Positions 9,143 to 20,285 are shown, counted from the stretch's first letter. The stretch is DNA of 25,747 bases from Priapulus caudatus (GCF_000485595.1 NW_014577429.1:1-25747), one strand, 5' to 3'. The notes: generated by a model not told the origin, from the sequence alone. Program-made: numbers and translations.

Positions 9143-9578
9143 TGTTATACTAGTGTAACGTTTTTGCCTTCTTCTCCACCGTCTTGCCCTCTATCCGTGA
9201 TCGTATACTAGGTTCGGGCGTGGCCGAAGTTCTCCTCGGGAAGTTACGTCTCCCACCCAGATTCTACAAGGACTCGCAGACGAAACGAACAGCAACAAGA
9301 GACGTGCAGAACAACGTTTTTATTAACACACTATACTTACTACACGGGAGAGTGGTCGCCAGTTACCGCAGCGATCCACTCTCGCCTACCAGGACTATGC
9401 TGGGTGCTGGCGCATAACACGTCGCCACTTACTCTACCTCTGCATCTCACCGCGTTGGAGATTCACTCTGCTCTCACTGCGCGCGCGACGATGCTATCCT
9501 CGCGTACACAACAATTACAAACGTCCTAGCCATTCGGCCTATAATTAGCACTACAAAGTAGAGACCGGGCGGATAACA
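9143..9578 (-). mobile_element. Possible solo LTR-like sequence
   Basis: Read on the - strand it begins TGTTAT (9578) or at a second TGTTATGCGCC (9419) and ends ATAACA (9143), short inverted ends as in LTRs. On this strand an AATAAAAACGTTGTTCTGC segment near 9324-9306 resembles the R-region polyadenylation signal of some LTR retrotransposons. No target duplication and no second LTR were found. Confidence 0.35.
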
Positions 9579-9641
9579 CGTCCGCCCGCTTCTACTGTTG
9601 GCCGTCAAGAGAGCGAGAACCATAGATATCATATAACAATA

Positions 9642-9827
9642 AAATTTCCAGGATAGGTCAGAAATGGGGTAACTTAGAATTGATTACATTTTGGTGGTGA
9701 TCCGGATCCAATTAATTATTTAATTAATTAATTAATTAATTTTTCCTCTTAATTAATTAATTAAAAATTTTACATTGAGAGAATTCAGCTGCCTTGGCGG
9801 AGGTCTGTGCTCTCCGAGTGCTCTAGT
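9642..9827 (-). repeat. Inverted copy of the 8351-8620 interspersed repeat
   Basis: Positions 9805-9827 are the exact reverse complement of 8351-8373 (23 bases). Positions 9648-9712 are close to the reverse complement of 8429-8495. In this copy an additional CCTCCGCCAAGGCAGC segment is kept and the ATTAATTA spacer is longer. Together the copies form an inverted pair enclosing the intact Kazal exon. Confidence 0.85.
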
Positions 9828-10149
9828 TTGTATATAGTATTGTGATTATTGGTGTCAGGTAAAAGGCTATTAAGTATTATATAGCCAAGTGCTGCATAAA
9901 TCCGTGTTGCTGTTTCTGTTACTAGCGGAACGTGCCTGGCAGTCGAGGTACAAGACCCGACGTGTCACCCCTGTGGGATGATCACGCCCTGATCAACCAC
10001 CCACAAAGGGGAAAACGTTACAATAGGTAGCTCAGTGAACTGTGGTTTCTATACCAAGACAAATATTTCAGCAGAAAACAAAAGCTTACCAAGATACAAA
10101 CTACGTACCCTTTCAGGGTTTTCCCGTTCCTACGATAGTTACTATAGTG
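9828..10149. repeat. Repeat copy 1 (partner at 14094-14460)
   Basis: Shared words with 14094-14460 include TTAAGTATTATATAGCCAAG, GTGCTGCATAAATCCGTG, GCGGAACGTGCCTG, GGGATGATCACG and ACAAACTACGT, in the same order. The GATGATCA...TGATCAACCAC portion can form a hairpin. At 10150 it runs directly into the segment shared with 20040-20209. Confidence 0.85.
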
Positions 10150-10529
10150 GTAGTGAAGAGGACTCGCAGCGCTCGTGTGCATCTGTTTGTGTCGCGATCT
10201 TAGATGAATAAATGTACGTAGCAGTGTGAGTACTAACGTAGTGATGAGTGGGAGTATTAGGGGCGGATCCAGTGTGTTTGGGTGACCAGTTTCCATAGTT
10301 GTAGTCACAGCTAGGGGGTCCGGGGGCATGCCCCCCGGGAATTAAAAAAAAATTAGGCTACATTTGGTGCACTCTGGTGAATTTTGAGGGTCAATTCTGA
10401 AGATACCCAGCCTGTGACCGGTTTCTGGAAACCGGTGCAAACCGGCCTAAATCCGCGCCTGAGTATGACACATTCTGTGAGAAGAGTGATACATGTTCTT
10501 TGAGTGTAGTGGAATTGCGCACAATGTTC
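10150..10529. repeat. Repeat shared with 20040-20209, carrying a MITE insertion
   Basis: The segment starting TAGTGAAGAGGACTCGCAGC is almost identical to that at 20040, with only a few substitutions over about 170 bases, apart from a 204-bp insertion plus duplication. The shared tract ends at CCTGAAGAA, after which the two loci diverge completely. Confidence 0.9.
10258..10461. mobile_element. 204-bp MITE with TAGGGGCGGAT ends
   Basis: The left end TAGGGGCGGATCCAG and the right end CTAAATCCGCGCCTG form imperfect terminal inverted repeats. The interior contains GGGTCCGGGGGCATGCCCCC, a motif I associate with hAT-type MITEs in many animals. It is flanked by AGTAT at 10253-10257 and 10462-10466, and the uninterrupted site is at about 20152-20157. 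A 5-bp duplication is shorter than the 8 bp expected for hAT, so the superfamily is uncertain. Confidence 0.85.
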
Positions 10530-11548
10530 CTGAAGAATCTTGATTAACTACGTTTACTTTATGGATTGTTTATGAAAACGCTTCAAGGTAGTTCAGATGA
10601 GGATTTTGTGGATGCTCCGTCCATGCGCTTGATTGCACTTTAGCTATATCCACCACAACCGTACACGCATCGAAATGACATCATATGCGGCTGTGTGGAA
10701 CTATTTTAGGCAATCACGGTTTGTTTCCATAATATGCTGCATTCATTCGAGAGCCGTAGGTGAGGTAAAACTTTTCCCAAGGCGAAGCCAAAACTGAAAA
10801 AAAACCCAACACATGTAGCTAGGCGGGCCTAGGCTATTATGAGTATAGCGGTTCAGGTCACGTAATTCCTTCCTAGGCTGAGAGATCAATCTGTACGTGT
10901 TTTGCAATTAGTAATTGTTCTGTAAAATTGTTACTTTGTCTCCATTCATTTATTACACTTTTTCTTCCACCAACACAAATAGAATGCGTGAGTGGGGATT
11001 ACTGACCAGTTATTATCCTAAGCTTTTTTATTTAAAAAGCTCTTGCGCTCGCTCTCGCTATAGATATAGACCACCCAAAGGTCTGACAGCCAGCGAAGGG
11101 AATTAGCATGCCCCTTGATGCTGCGGCCGATTTCTATAATTGTGGGATCGGATTTTTTACACGTACATATTCTTCCGACCTGTCATTTTAACGCCACATG
11201 GGATCGGCACGAAAGCTTGACTGGCGCTTATATAGGGCGTGACGAGCCGACCCGCCGCGCCATTGTGTACATATAATGAGCATTAGCGGCGAGGAAATTG
11301 GCGGGAAGCTATGGCATCAAATTCTTTAGATCGGGTTTTACCGTGCACATTTGCGTGCCCACACCGTCACATTCGGCCATGCCCCCTGGTTTTTTTAGAG
11401 GCGTCCAGGATCGATTTAGAAGCATTGTCCGGGCCGTCTAGGGCGACGTGCTACCCGCGCGATTGCTCCGTACTTTATGGCATACCGACATGGAATTATC
11501 GGGCGAATCGTTTGCTGCGGCCGAGTAGTATTTCGAGATAGATTTTGC
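10530..11548. other. No recognised gene
   Basis: Mixed sequence. A 76-codon ATG frame lies at 11311-11541 on the + strand after a TATATAGGGCG stretch near 11230; it has no recognisable domain and is not called. CCTAGG occurs on both sides of a short segment near 10828-10876. Confidence 0.4.
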
Positions 11549-11665
11549 CATGCACACACACACACTTACCCCGCCCCCACACACACACGAACATTCCACA
11601 TGCGCACACACACGCGCACGCACGGCGACGCCGCAAACACGCACGCGACGCACGCACGCACGACA
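11549..11665. repeat. CA/CGCA microsatellite
   Basis: CACACACA and CGCACGCACG repeats with short interruptions. Confidence 0.9.
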
Positions 11666-11924
11666 CATTATTAATATTATTATATTATTTTTGTTGCGCT
11701 TGAAAAAACTTTTGTATATTTTTTCGTTGAATATCTGAGACGATGTATATATAACACCGAGTTGTAGTGACACCATGTATGCAGTTTTTGTCTGTTGATA
11801 ACTTCTTGAATTTCGTTATATTACGTTGTTTAGTTACGGAATGAAGTAGGCCTATAATCAATTCCATTGCTCTTACATATTTGGAAATAATGTTTGTTAT
11901 GTTTATATATAAGATATAGTTATA

Positions 11925-11964
<40 letters not shown>

Positions 11965-12970
11965 TTACAGTATAGATACATTGTTATACCGTTCTGTTAA
12001 TACGCTCTTGTATTTATTGCGGCCGGTGTGAGCTCTAGATTCGTGTTCGCACCGCATGCCCATATCTGCTAGTATGATAGATCGTTTTATTGTAAATTTA
12101 CATTTAAATAGAATTGCACATTTTAACAAGTAGCTTTATAGACATGAAATATCTATTATTCGCACTTTTTATTCTCTGCTTATTATTATATCTCTTTTAC
12201 TTAATGTTTTATAAGGCCTTTGAGTCTTCCCGCAACTGAACATTAATATAGTTAGGTGCTACTCGTCTTTCAGTATCCTATAAAATAATCATTTTATAAT
12301 AATTCTAAATTATTACATATGAAATAAAGGCGCCGCTACTCTACAAATATTGTACTACTCGAAGTTATATAGACGCCAATTACCATAGGCAAACAAAACT
12401 CGGTACACGGCTTCCCCTTAAAAAAAGAAAAACAAGTACATACTATCCTGTTACGCCATGAACGTTCACATGTGGACTGATGAACACGTTGGAAGACGAC
12501 GATAGAGTGTGCTTTCTCGCCATGCAAAGACATCAACCTTGCACTTTGCGAGGGTTCCTTAAGGTGCGAGTAAACCTAGCAGATCTTTTGCGCAAGCAGA
12601 AAGCCAAACATTGGCCCCAAGATTAACCGCTGCAAGAGAGGTGATGCGAAAAACAAATACAACCGTGTAGAGTCATTCAAGATAGTTATATGTTTTAAAC
12701 GAAACGCCATTGATTATCTCTACATACAAATTGCTGCTTTCGGTTGGACTGGACCAAACACTCAGTGTCTGAATAAATTTTATCGGCTCTTATCGCGACC
12801 GTCGCGGTTTGCCTATGTGTCATGCATACATCATGATTACTGCTAGTCAGATTATGTTGATTCTAGTCGTGTCAGTGCATACGAGCATCTTCATTTATGG
12901 AAACGTATAGTGGCGTGCAGAGCCATGGTAGAGGTTCCAACGAGACCACCGAGCTGTAATAACTCTTTAT
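11666..12970. other. AT-rich DNA without a recognised gene
   Basis: A TA dinucleotide tract lies at about 11930-11960. A - strand frame at 12336-12536 includes a possible acceptor (TTTTTTTAAG) and cysteines, but nothing diagnostic, so no exon is called. Confidence 0.4.
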
Positions 12971-13010
12971 TATTTTTTTTGTTTTTTTTTTTTTTTTTGT
13001 TTTTTTCTTT
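12971..13010. repeat. Poly-T tract
   Basis: T runs interrupted by single G or C bases. It could be the reversed A-tail of a - strand retroposed sequence, but no clear body was recognised to its right. Confidence 0.7.
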
Positions 13011-14093
13011 TATTGTTTATTATTATTTTTTATCGATAGTAGATCGAGACAGACATCGCAGTGTTTCGCCTGTTAAGTGATAGCGTTTTGAGCTATTATG
13101 CAGAGTAGATGGGCGCTGGGACGCGTGCATCCCGGAACTCAGAGACGGGTGAGGACCCATAGATATCATATACACAAAACTAGCATAGGCCCTGAGGCAT
13201 ATGAGAGCGCATTTCACTGAACGGTTCCGCCACGCCGCCTATATTGGAAAGATGACTCTTGTCGCAGATTTGTCGGCCAGCGTTTTCGTAGGGCAATAGA
13301 CGAACGAACGGACGTTAGGGAAAGTGTACTCCTGCTGATATCTCGCGAACCAGCAATCGACGGTTACTATTTTCTAAGACAAAGTGTCGTAGCTATGTAT
13401 AGCGACACCAGTGCTCTTAGCTATAATTTCTGTTAACAAGTTGAGCGTTTATTAAAACACGATTAGTTTAACTTAACATTCACCAAACTAGTATGATGGC
13501 ACTCGCGCTTTCGCCTATAGGCTATAAATACGCACGCGTTTAATTGGGGCCGGTAGGAAATTAACGTGTATATCTTCGGCGAACGAGCCGAATTTTACTG
13601 TTTCTAGCTGAAATCTAGGATACCTATAAAGCACATTGTCTGTAGTTATTGGACCTCTGGTTGCGGTGAATTATGAGTTTTATGAAGCGCCGCATGAGTT
13701 TGCTATAGACGAAATAGGCAATTTTGACATAACGAAAATGCGGAGTTACGCGACTCGACGTAGGCAAACTCGCTCAGAGAATAGAGAGATGTCCATAATA
13801 AAAACATTTCATCTATTCCTATTTCACTTGTCCTTGGGGACAATTCATCCGAGGCATAAACCCCCTTTTTTATTACTTGAGGTTGGAGCTAGTTTTGTTA
13901 AGTTAGAGGTCATCCTTTAGCTTCTGCCCAACAACATAGAGCATGTGCACATTCCGTGTGCCTTCTAATTTCTATGCAAAGCTACACTGTCTGGGGAGGC
14001 GGGTATATAAGTGCGGCATATGATATGACAGTTAACATATATGACTTGAGCGGTTCACACCATGTATTAGCGACTGCTATTCTTTCGTGGTTA
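13011..14093. other. No recognised gene; two TATA-like motifs
   Basis: No frame here shows a domain. TATAAATA lies at 13523-13530 and TATATAAG at 14004-14011, both on the + strand. Confidence 0.4.
14004..14011 (+). promoter_or_regulatory. Possible TATA box in GC-rich flanks
   Basis: GGAGGCGGG-TATATAAG-TGCGG has a TATA motif preceded by a BRE-like GC-rich element, a good core-promoter layout. No convincing + strand reading frame follows, so its role is unknown. Confidence 0.3.
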
Positions 14094-14460
14094 TTTGTAT
14101 ATAGTATCGGTGTTTATTGTGGTTTCAGAGTTAAATGGCTAGCTATATTATTAAGTATTATATAGCCAAGTGCTGCATAAATCCGTGTTGCTGTTTCTGT
14201 TACTATAGTGGTTGGCCATAGCGGAACGTGCCTGTCAGTCGAGGTACAAACCCGATGCTTGTCGCGTTACCCCTGTGGGATGATCACGGACCTGATCAAC
14301 CACCACAAGGGGAAAACGTATACAGAGTAGGGTAGCTCAACGGTGCAACTGTGGTTTAATATAACAAGGACAATATATTTCGCATGAAAACAAACGCTAC
14401 GCAAGTTACAAACTACGTTACCCTTCAGTGGTTTTCCCGTTCCTACGATATTACTATTAG
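14094..14460. repeat. Repeat copy 2 (partner of 9828-10149)
   Basis: Collinear with 9828-10149 with many small indels. It runs into the N gap, where by comparison about 170 bases equivalent to 20040-20209 are missing. Confidence 0.85.
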
Positions 14461-14485
14461 NNNNNNNNNNNNNNNNNNNNNNNNN
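14461..14485. other. Assembly gap of exactly 25 N
   Basis: A fixed-length run of N. The sequence on its right is one of two copies of the unit that follows, so the gap is placed at a collapsed or misjoined repeat. Confidence 0.95.
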
Positions 14486-14571
14486 TCTTGGAAGAAATAG
14501 AAAAGGGATTTACCACTCTTCGCATATTATATCACTTAGTATGACACCGAGTGTGTCCAAATTTATTTGTC

Positions 14572-14577
14572 CATTTC
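14572..14577 (-). promoter_or_regulatory. Polyadenylation signal of copy A
   Basis: AATAAA on the - strand, conserved with 20280-20285. It is downstream, in the - direction, of all other parts of the unit. Confidence 0.45.
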
Positions 14578-14709
14578 AGAAATTCAACTGGTTACATCAT
14601 TGCTCTCATTTTAAAAACATTCAAATAAGCATTAATCAGAACAATCTTGCAGGAATATAAAAATATATACAACTTTAAACATATATACAACTTACAGACG
14701 TTAAACGTA

Positions 14710-14902
14710 CAGTGTAGCCTTCGTTATATCGCGATTGTTGGGCTCGCATAATATGTTCATCGCCGAAAAAAAGCGCGGTCGCATTAAATCGGGGTTAGAT
14801 ATATGTGGCCCTATATAAAGCAAAAAAGCGGTCCAACTACTCATCGCGTTTATATCCGAATTTTCTCGTTAAATCGGGGCGCCTAAAATCGGGGTTCCAC
14901 CG
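14710..14902. mobile_element. Pogo/Tigger-like MITE in copy A
   Basis: Left end CAGTGTAGCCTTCGTTATAT and right end GGGGTTCCACCG (complement CGGTGGAACCCC) resemble Tigger terminal repeats, flanked by TA. The interior has repeated AAATCGGGG words. It sits within short ACATATATACAACTTTAA repeats. Confidence 0.65.
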
Positions 14903-15864
14903 TATATACAACTTTAAACTATATACAACATTAACTATATAGATAATAAGCTAGTAGATGGTTTTTACGTTAAGATAGTCTAGGAGCCGTTTCACCTCCC
15001 GCATCCAGGTTCTCGGTTTAGTAGGTGCGTAGTTGGCACCCGTTTTCTTAAGGGTAGTATCAGCGTCTGCGGTTCGATAGATTCACGCAGATAGACGGAC
15101 GTAGCACAGGATAGATCACACGAGTAGATAACACGCAACACAGTATTATAAAGCTTACTCTTCGTTTGTTCTATTACCACAGAATTCTTCAACAGTCTAA
15201 ATTTCACACAACCACGGAAACTACACAGAGTGCCCTAACACGGTAAGTTCTACACACACAGAATTACCGGACTAATCAGTTAATTGTCGTTACCTTAGCG
15301 CAGCGGTGCAGGACACTTTGGGGGCGGGCGGGCGTGAAGGTAAGGGTAGGAGAATGAAACGCGAGAAATATAACGCGGACTACGTGAGTGAAGAGTAACA
15401 GGGGCGACAATAGAGCAGCGGACAACAACTGCGATCTGTTCGGTTCAAAGGATCAGCCAAGGTCCGCCCTCTACCTGCGGAGTTTTGCGATCAACAAATC
15501 TGGTCCCTATTAGATGTGGCGCGCACGGTGGACATCCACGGCGAGAATGCATAGTTGTCATTGAATGATTTATGATTGTGATTGCCGTCCCGATGCGCCG
15601 ACTAATATGTTACTTATTGTAAGCCGGGCCGCTTTTCCTACAATAGTACAAAAGTTTTCTAAGGCGGACACAGCTTCGAGATCCTGCCTGGTTCCACCCA
15701 CAACGGACCAGGACTGCGTAACAGCAAAAATATTTGCAGTTAACTAACAAAAAATGGGACCGTTAACTAACAACACAAAAATCACGCATACAGGATTCAA
15801 TACAAAAAGGCCAACTGGCAACATAGGGGTTTCTCTGGCGCATGAGTGGCGCGGCGGCCCGGAC

Positions 15865-16335
15865 TCAGGCCCTATCGGGCTATCGTTGGCGCTTATTTGC
15901 GCCTTGCTGCCTCCTGGAGAACCTCCTTGCTGGAGGCGTTGCCGACCTCTTCGTATGAAATGTGCTCGTCAACTGGAGGCCGCGAGTGAGCCAGCTTATC
16001 TGCTTGCGCGGATGCCGCGCAATTACCTCTTCGTTGCCGGCCATGACAGCCAAGGTTATTCTTCTCATGCGGAGGCTGCAGCGCGCTCACGCCACCCTGG
16101 GCAGGCACTCCGGTCCCCGAAATTGGTGCATAGTAGTTCTGCGAGGCAACCGCGGTGCGGTCGAGACTTTTGATGTCTCGCTGCTTGCCCTGCCACGCCT
16201 AGACTGGCGTTCGCTCCGCCGCTACTGCCTCCAAATCACGATCGAAAAATGCGCGGTGCTTCTGCCTGCAGCCTCCTTCATCGTCAGCCAGTCTCCTGTC
16301 TCGCAAGCGGCAGGATTTGACTGCATGCGCCGAGA
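15865..16335 (-). pseudogene. Segment unique to copy A with a possible RNase H-like tail
   Basis: Copy B lacks this segment. On the - strand a frame at about 16108-15893 contains GNCAASAQADKLAHSRPP followed by a charged helix-like stretch. This resembles the end of LINE-type RNase H domains, where GN, AD and LA residues precede a proline-rich exit. No catalytic Asp/Glu residues or reverse transcriptase are visible, so the match is weak. If correct, the unit is an internally deleted non-LTR element or carries a fragment of one. Confidence 0.3.
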
Positions 16336-16377
16336 CTCGCCTCTCCTCTCAGGCCATGCCACTTTGGCCTAGGCGGA

Positions 16378-17635
16378 CTACACATCTCCGCGACCAGGCT
16401 CCCCGTCTGAGCTTGGTGTCGGGCAGCTGAGCCCTGCCTTCTGATCCGCGGCCGTTCTCGCGCACGGCCTTCCTCGGCCCCGTGGATGCGGAGGCCCGCG
16501 CAAACTTGCCCTGCCTGCGCGGAGGCCGCGCAAACTGCTGCCGCGTGGAGCCGTGAACTTGCTGCTGCGGGGAGCGCCACAAACTTGCTGCTGCGGCGAG
16601 CGCGTCCTGCGACTTGCGCGCTGATGCCTTTCTCGTTTTCCTTCTCGTCCGACGTCCGTGGGGGATTCCCTCCCGTCAACCTCGGGTATAGAGTGAAGGC
16701 GGTCGACTGCCGCTGAGTGCGCAGCTGTTTCCCGTGTCGCAGCCTCGCCGCTGGTTACCGTTGCTCTGCGGCAGCTTTCCTTCGGCGAGGTTCGGGTTTT
16801 TCGCCGCTCGAACCGCCCTCGGCTTGGCGTCCAATTCGCTGAATCCCGTCCTGTCTTGACGCTATCTTCGCCCACGCGAAAGCGACCGCTCTCTTTGGCG
16901 CCGTGGCTGTTCCACCGGCGGTAACCCCCAGCTGATTGACGCATTGCTCCGGCCGAGGCAACTGTCCTGCATCGCCCTCCGGACGGTAGGCCGTGACTGG
17001 CCTCTCGCTTTCACCCACTGCGTTCGCCCATCCAGTTCTTCTTCGTTCGATGGATCACGCGTCAGGTGGTATGTTCAGTTGCCCCGGCGCCGACACGGGG
17101 CCTTCGTAGGGGCAATTCCCCGGCCTCGGGCCCAGCAGTAATTCACTCCATCTCCTCATTGGAGTGCTTCGGTGGGTGCCACCGGGTGTCGGTTGGGACT
17201 TCGCAGGTCACGCCACCAGGGCCCACTCCTAAGGCTCCACTCCCCACTGCCGTCACACGTCGACTGGGAATGGTGCGCTCGACTGAGGCCATGGCCAGCA
17301 ACCAACTCAGGCGCGTGGGGGGGTACACCTCCCATCGCTCGGGATGGCCACTGGGGTCGCCTTTCTCTCTCCCGCCGGACTCCTCCGCCGCCGGCTTGAG
17401 TGTCTCCTCTTCCACCGTCGGGACTTTGTTTGGGCAATACTTCGGGCATTCCCGAACGTCGGGGTCCCCCCACAGCCGTGGGGTTGTCCCGCAGGCTCGC
17501 GTTGCCCCCGAAGTGGCCTGCGTAGTAGTTGCACGTGAGCGCCTCGTTGCCCATTCTCAGACCCCTTGCTTTCCAGAGAGGCCGCCACAATTGCGATTCT
17601 GCCGGACGCTCTCTCCCGCGTCTTTCAGCCTTCAT
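16378..17635 (-). pseudogene. Zinc-finger ORF of copy A, broken by indels
   Basis: The ATG at 17635 corresponds to the start in copy B, and the order of sequence matches, but frame changes begin within the first 20 codons. The finger region (about 17215-17040) is split among frames: VTCEVP survives, while the second finger loses its cysteine spacing. The 24-base repeat section near 16545-16625 is shorter and more diverged than in B. Single-base indels dominate, so the breaks may be sequencing errors. Confidence 0.6.
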
Positions 17636-19164
17636 GGCCGCTAGCCCTACGCCTTCGCACTGTTCGAGAGGTGTTTCGTGCGAACACGCCTCCCCTCGCG
17701 CATGCATACTGCCGCTCCTCAGCCATCTTTCCAACTGTCTCTTCTCTTTTTATACGTAGCTTCTTCCGCTAGCCACGTGCAACCCCACGGTGTTATGGGC
17801 CGTGAAAGTACCTCACTTCATCCCTGCTTCGGGTTTATACCACCTCTCTACCCCTGGCCAGCAGATTCCATAAACCAATCACATAGCTTCCTACCTTACG
17901 CCTCGCAAATCAGCTGACCGCATCGATTTATTTTCTTTGCTCTTTGCCATTGGGGTTATCGTCAGCTACGCCTCCCTTCGGGCGCGGCATCACCGACCAA
18001 TTATTCATCCGTTTCCCCCGAAAGATTACCTGCAATACTTGTGCGGATTCGCGCAATCCATGCTCGCGGCTTCTTCCCGCCCTTAATCGAGTAGGCTAAC
18101 GAGGCCTTCTCTACTACTTATACTAACACGTACAATACAGGCTTTAACATTCTGTCGTGACATCGCGCCTACGCCATCTCCGCACGATCCGAGCTACTTT
18201 CGCGCAGTGCACGAAGTTCAAAACAGCGTACCGACACGCCAAAGTGTTCGCCGCCATCTCACGCCTTAGTTTAATTTTTACTGTACAACCAGGATTCCAC
18301 GTATTACCGCAACGCGCGTCGAGCAAGACGTCACTTCGTGCGCCTCTCCCTCTTTCTGTGCGGAAATCAGCGCGCGCGTACACTTCTTACCGCATTAGAG
18401 TGCTACACGCACCCTACCTAACTATAACAACATAAGCACGTAACTTCATTTTTACGCATATCTCCCTTATTCCGACGCCCGGCCGCCACCACTATCGTGC
18501 ACTGTGTGTATCACACAGCCTTGCTCCGTGGACACACAAGGTTAGCTTAATCGCGCGCATCCAATCCGTCTGCTAAACAACAATGCCCACCGGTTCTGCT
18601 GGTCGCCTTGCCTTTCTCTTGCTAGCGATTCGCACGGCTGCCAACGGTAGCCAACAGCCGCTTGTTTATACTGCGGACTACGTTGCTGGAGTATCGACGC
18701 GCAAATACTAGCTTACCGCGCACACACGCTTCTTTCATGCCCCTCTCGCATTTCCACACTCTCATGTAGGCGTTAGACTCGCCCTGATCAAACACACGCG
18801 CGCTCCTGCTGAAGCCGCGGCAGCCAGTTTTTATGCGCCGCCTACCCGCCTTTAGCGACACGAACGGCATGCCATCCACCGTTTAACCTTAGTTCGTTTT
18901 TTTTCGCGCAACAGGTAACATGCCTCGCAGAGCTAACATATACAGCTCGCCTACTGTCTTTTGAAGTTTAGCCGATTCACGAACGCCTCGACGCGAATCA
19001 CGAGTGCTTTTGCTTCAAGCAAACATAAAAGTACCGATAAAGCACACAACGTATACACAACGTGATACTATACACAAAACACACAAAGTATTGAGTACAA
19101 AATCTCTATCGTCAATCGCGCTAAACTTAACCATACACCCTATGCTGCCCACCAACGCTTGCAG

Positions 19165-19174
19165 TATTTATATA
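19165..19174 (-). promoter_or_regulatory. TATA box of copy A
   Basis: TATATAAATA on the - strand, conserved with copy B (24227-24236), about 100 bases downstream of the tandem promoter-like repeats. Confidence 0.5.
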
Positions 19175-19276
19175 CCTAGTTAGTTTGGGGCCAACCCCAC
19201 GGCGAATACAATCTCGCCGTCTCTGCTTCGGAAGAATCATAATGCCGCGCGTAAAACCTATCGCGGCCGCTTATAG

Positions 19277-19490
19277 CTCGTCGACTCGGGGTTATCTCAT
19301 CTATCGATGACAACCGCATCGGCGCTCCCTGTCGCTTGATTTCGGGTTGGTCACCTATCGCGTCTGCTCTCACTTTATGCGCCTCGGTCGTTCGATCTTT
19401 ACGTCATCGCTCTAGCGCTGATTTCCGTGTCATCGCTCTAGGCGCTTGATTTCACGTCGCTCACTCAAGCGTTTAACTTCGGCGGGTGGC
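19277..19490 (-). repeat. Promoter-like 25-bp repeats, copy A
   Basis: Equivalent to 24323-24526 but with extra single bases that blur the period. TACGTCATCGCTCTAGCGCT is the clearest unit. Confidence 0.6.
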
Positions 19491-20039
19491 CACTGCTCAC
19501 CCGTGGCTCAGATTGATCTCTTGGCATTGGCGTTTGTGCGAGACCGCATCGCAGGAGGCAGGAGTGTCGACGGCAAATAACGATCGCCACCTTCAGCGAC
19601 GGCTTTGCCCCTTCCCGAGCTGCACGCGTGTGCGTCCGACCCTGGGAGAGGACGTCGGCGTGACTCGACCCTCCTTGGCGTTGTCTCGGAGGGGCCTTAG
19701 CCGTCGTCTGGTCGTGTTCCTCCGATCCTCTGCGTCTGTCTCGCCGCTCATAAGCCGTGGGATTCGTGTCCACCCGCAGTTGACATCACATCACCTGTTG
19801 ACCTGGCGCCAGCCGGCGCGACTCCCGCCGCCCAAGTCTGCAGTTCTAGATCCTATTTTCGCCACGTAGTCATCTTCCCGTGCGATTCCTCTTCCCTCTC
19901 GGAGCATTCCTCCCGCATGGTGTACACCTTTCACTGTTCTTCTTAGGTTGTGTCGCCCACCGCCTCGCGCGTGGACGTGCGACCCCTCTGTAGCCTGCTG
20001 ACGGTGGCCAGAACTACTGTCTCATCTCTCTTTTTTTTG

Positions 20040-20209
20040 GTAGTGAAGAGGACTCGCAGCGCTCGTGTGCATCTGTTTGTGTCGCGATCTTAGATGAATA
20101 AATGTACGTAGCAGTGCGAGTACTAACGTAGTGATGAGTGCGAGTATGACACATTCTGTGAGAAGAGTGATACATGTTCTTTGAGTGTAGTGGAATTGCG
20201 CACAATGTC
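20040..20209. repeat. Uninterrupted version of the 10150-10529 repeat
   Basis: Nearly identical to 10150-10529 but without the 204-bp MITE: GCGAGTATGACAC is the empty target site. It connects directly to copy B, showing that this segment is the natural left part of the repeated unit. Confidence 0.9.
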
Positions 20210-20279
20210 CCTGAAGAAATAGAAAAGGGTTTACCACTCTTCGCTATATATATCACTTGTATGCACGTGTGTGTCCAAA

Positions 20280-20285
20280 TTTATT
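20280..20285 (-). promoter_or_regulatory. Polyadenylation signal of copy B
   Basis: AATAAA on the - strand, about 3.9 kb downstream of the TATA box at 24227, giving a plausible transcript end for the unit. Confidence 0.45.

Larger units (their letters stand above)
14486..20030 (-). repeat. Repeated unit, copy A
   Basis: Collinear with 20210-25060 along its whole length, except for about 470 bases at 15865-16335 found only here. Differences elsewhere are mostly single-base insertions in A relative to B. It ends near 20030 after GGCCAGAACTACTGTCTC and a T8 run, then joins sequence equivalent to 10150. In the - direction it has promoter-like repeats, a TATA box, a broken zinc-finger frame, a MITE and a polyadenylation signal. 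Outside those entries (for example 14903-15860 and 17740-19160) I see no readable gene. Confidence 0.9.

Noticed and set aside
10018-10329. A 103-codon - strand frame
   Set aside because: Spans the junction of two repeats and the end of the MITE, so it is a chance frame.
11311-11541. A 76-codon + strand ATG frame after a TATATA motif
   Set aside because: No domain, no homologous frame elsewhere in the window, and no polyadenylation signal close by.
13636-13920. A 94-codon + strand frame
   Set aside because: Begins at TTG, has no usable ATG near its start, and no recognisable domain or splice sites.
17066-17644. Long + strand frames in the GC-rich part of copy A and the matching frames in copy B
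   Set aside because: Antisense to the zinc-finger frame; the high GC content opens both strands. The - strand has the finger residues and the good start context.
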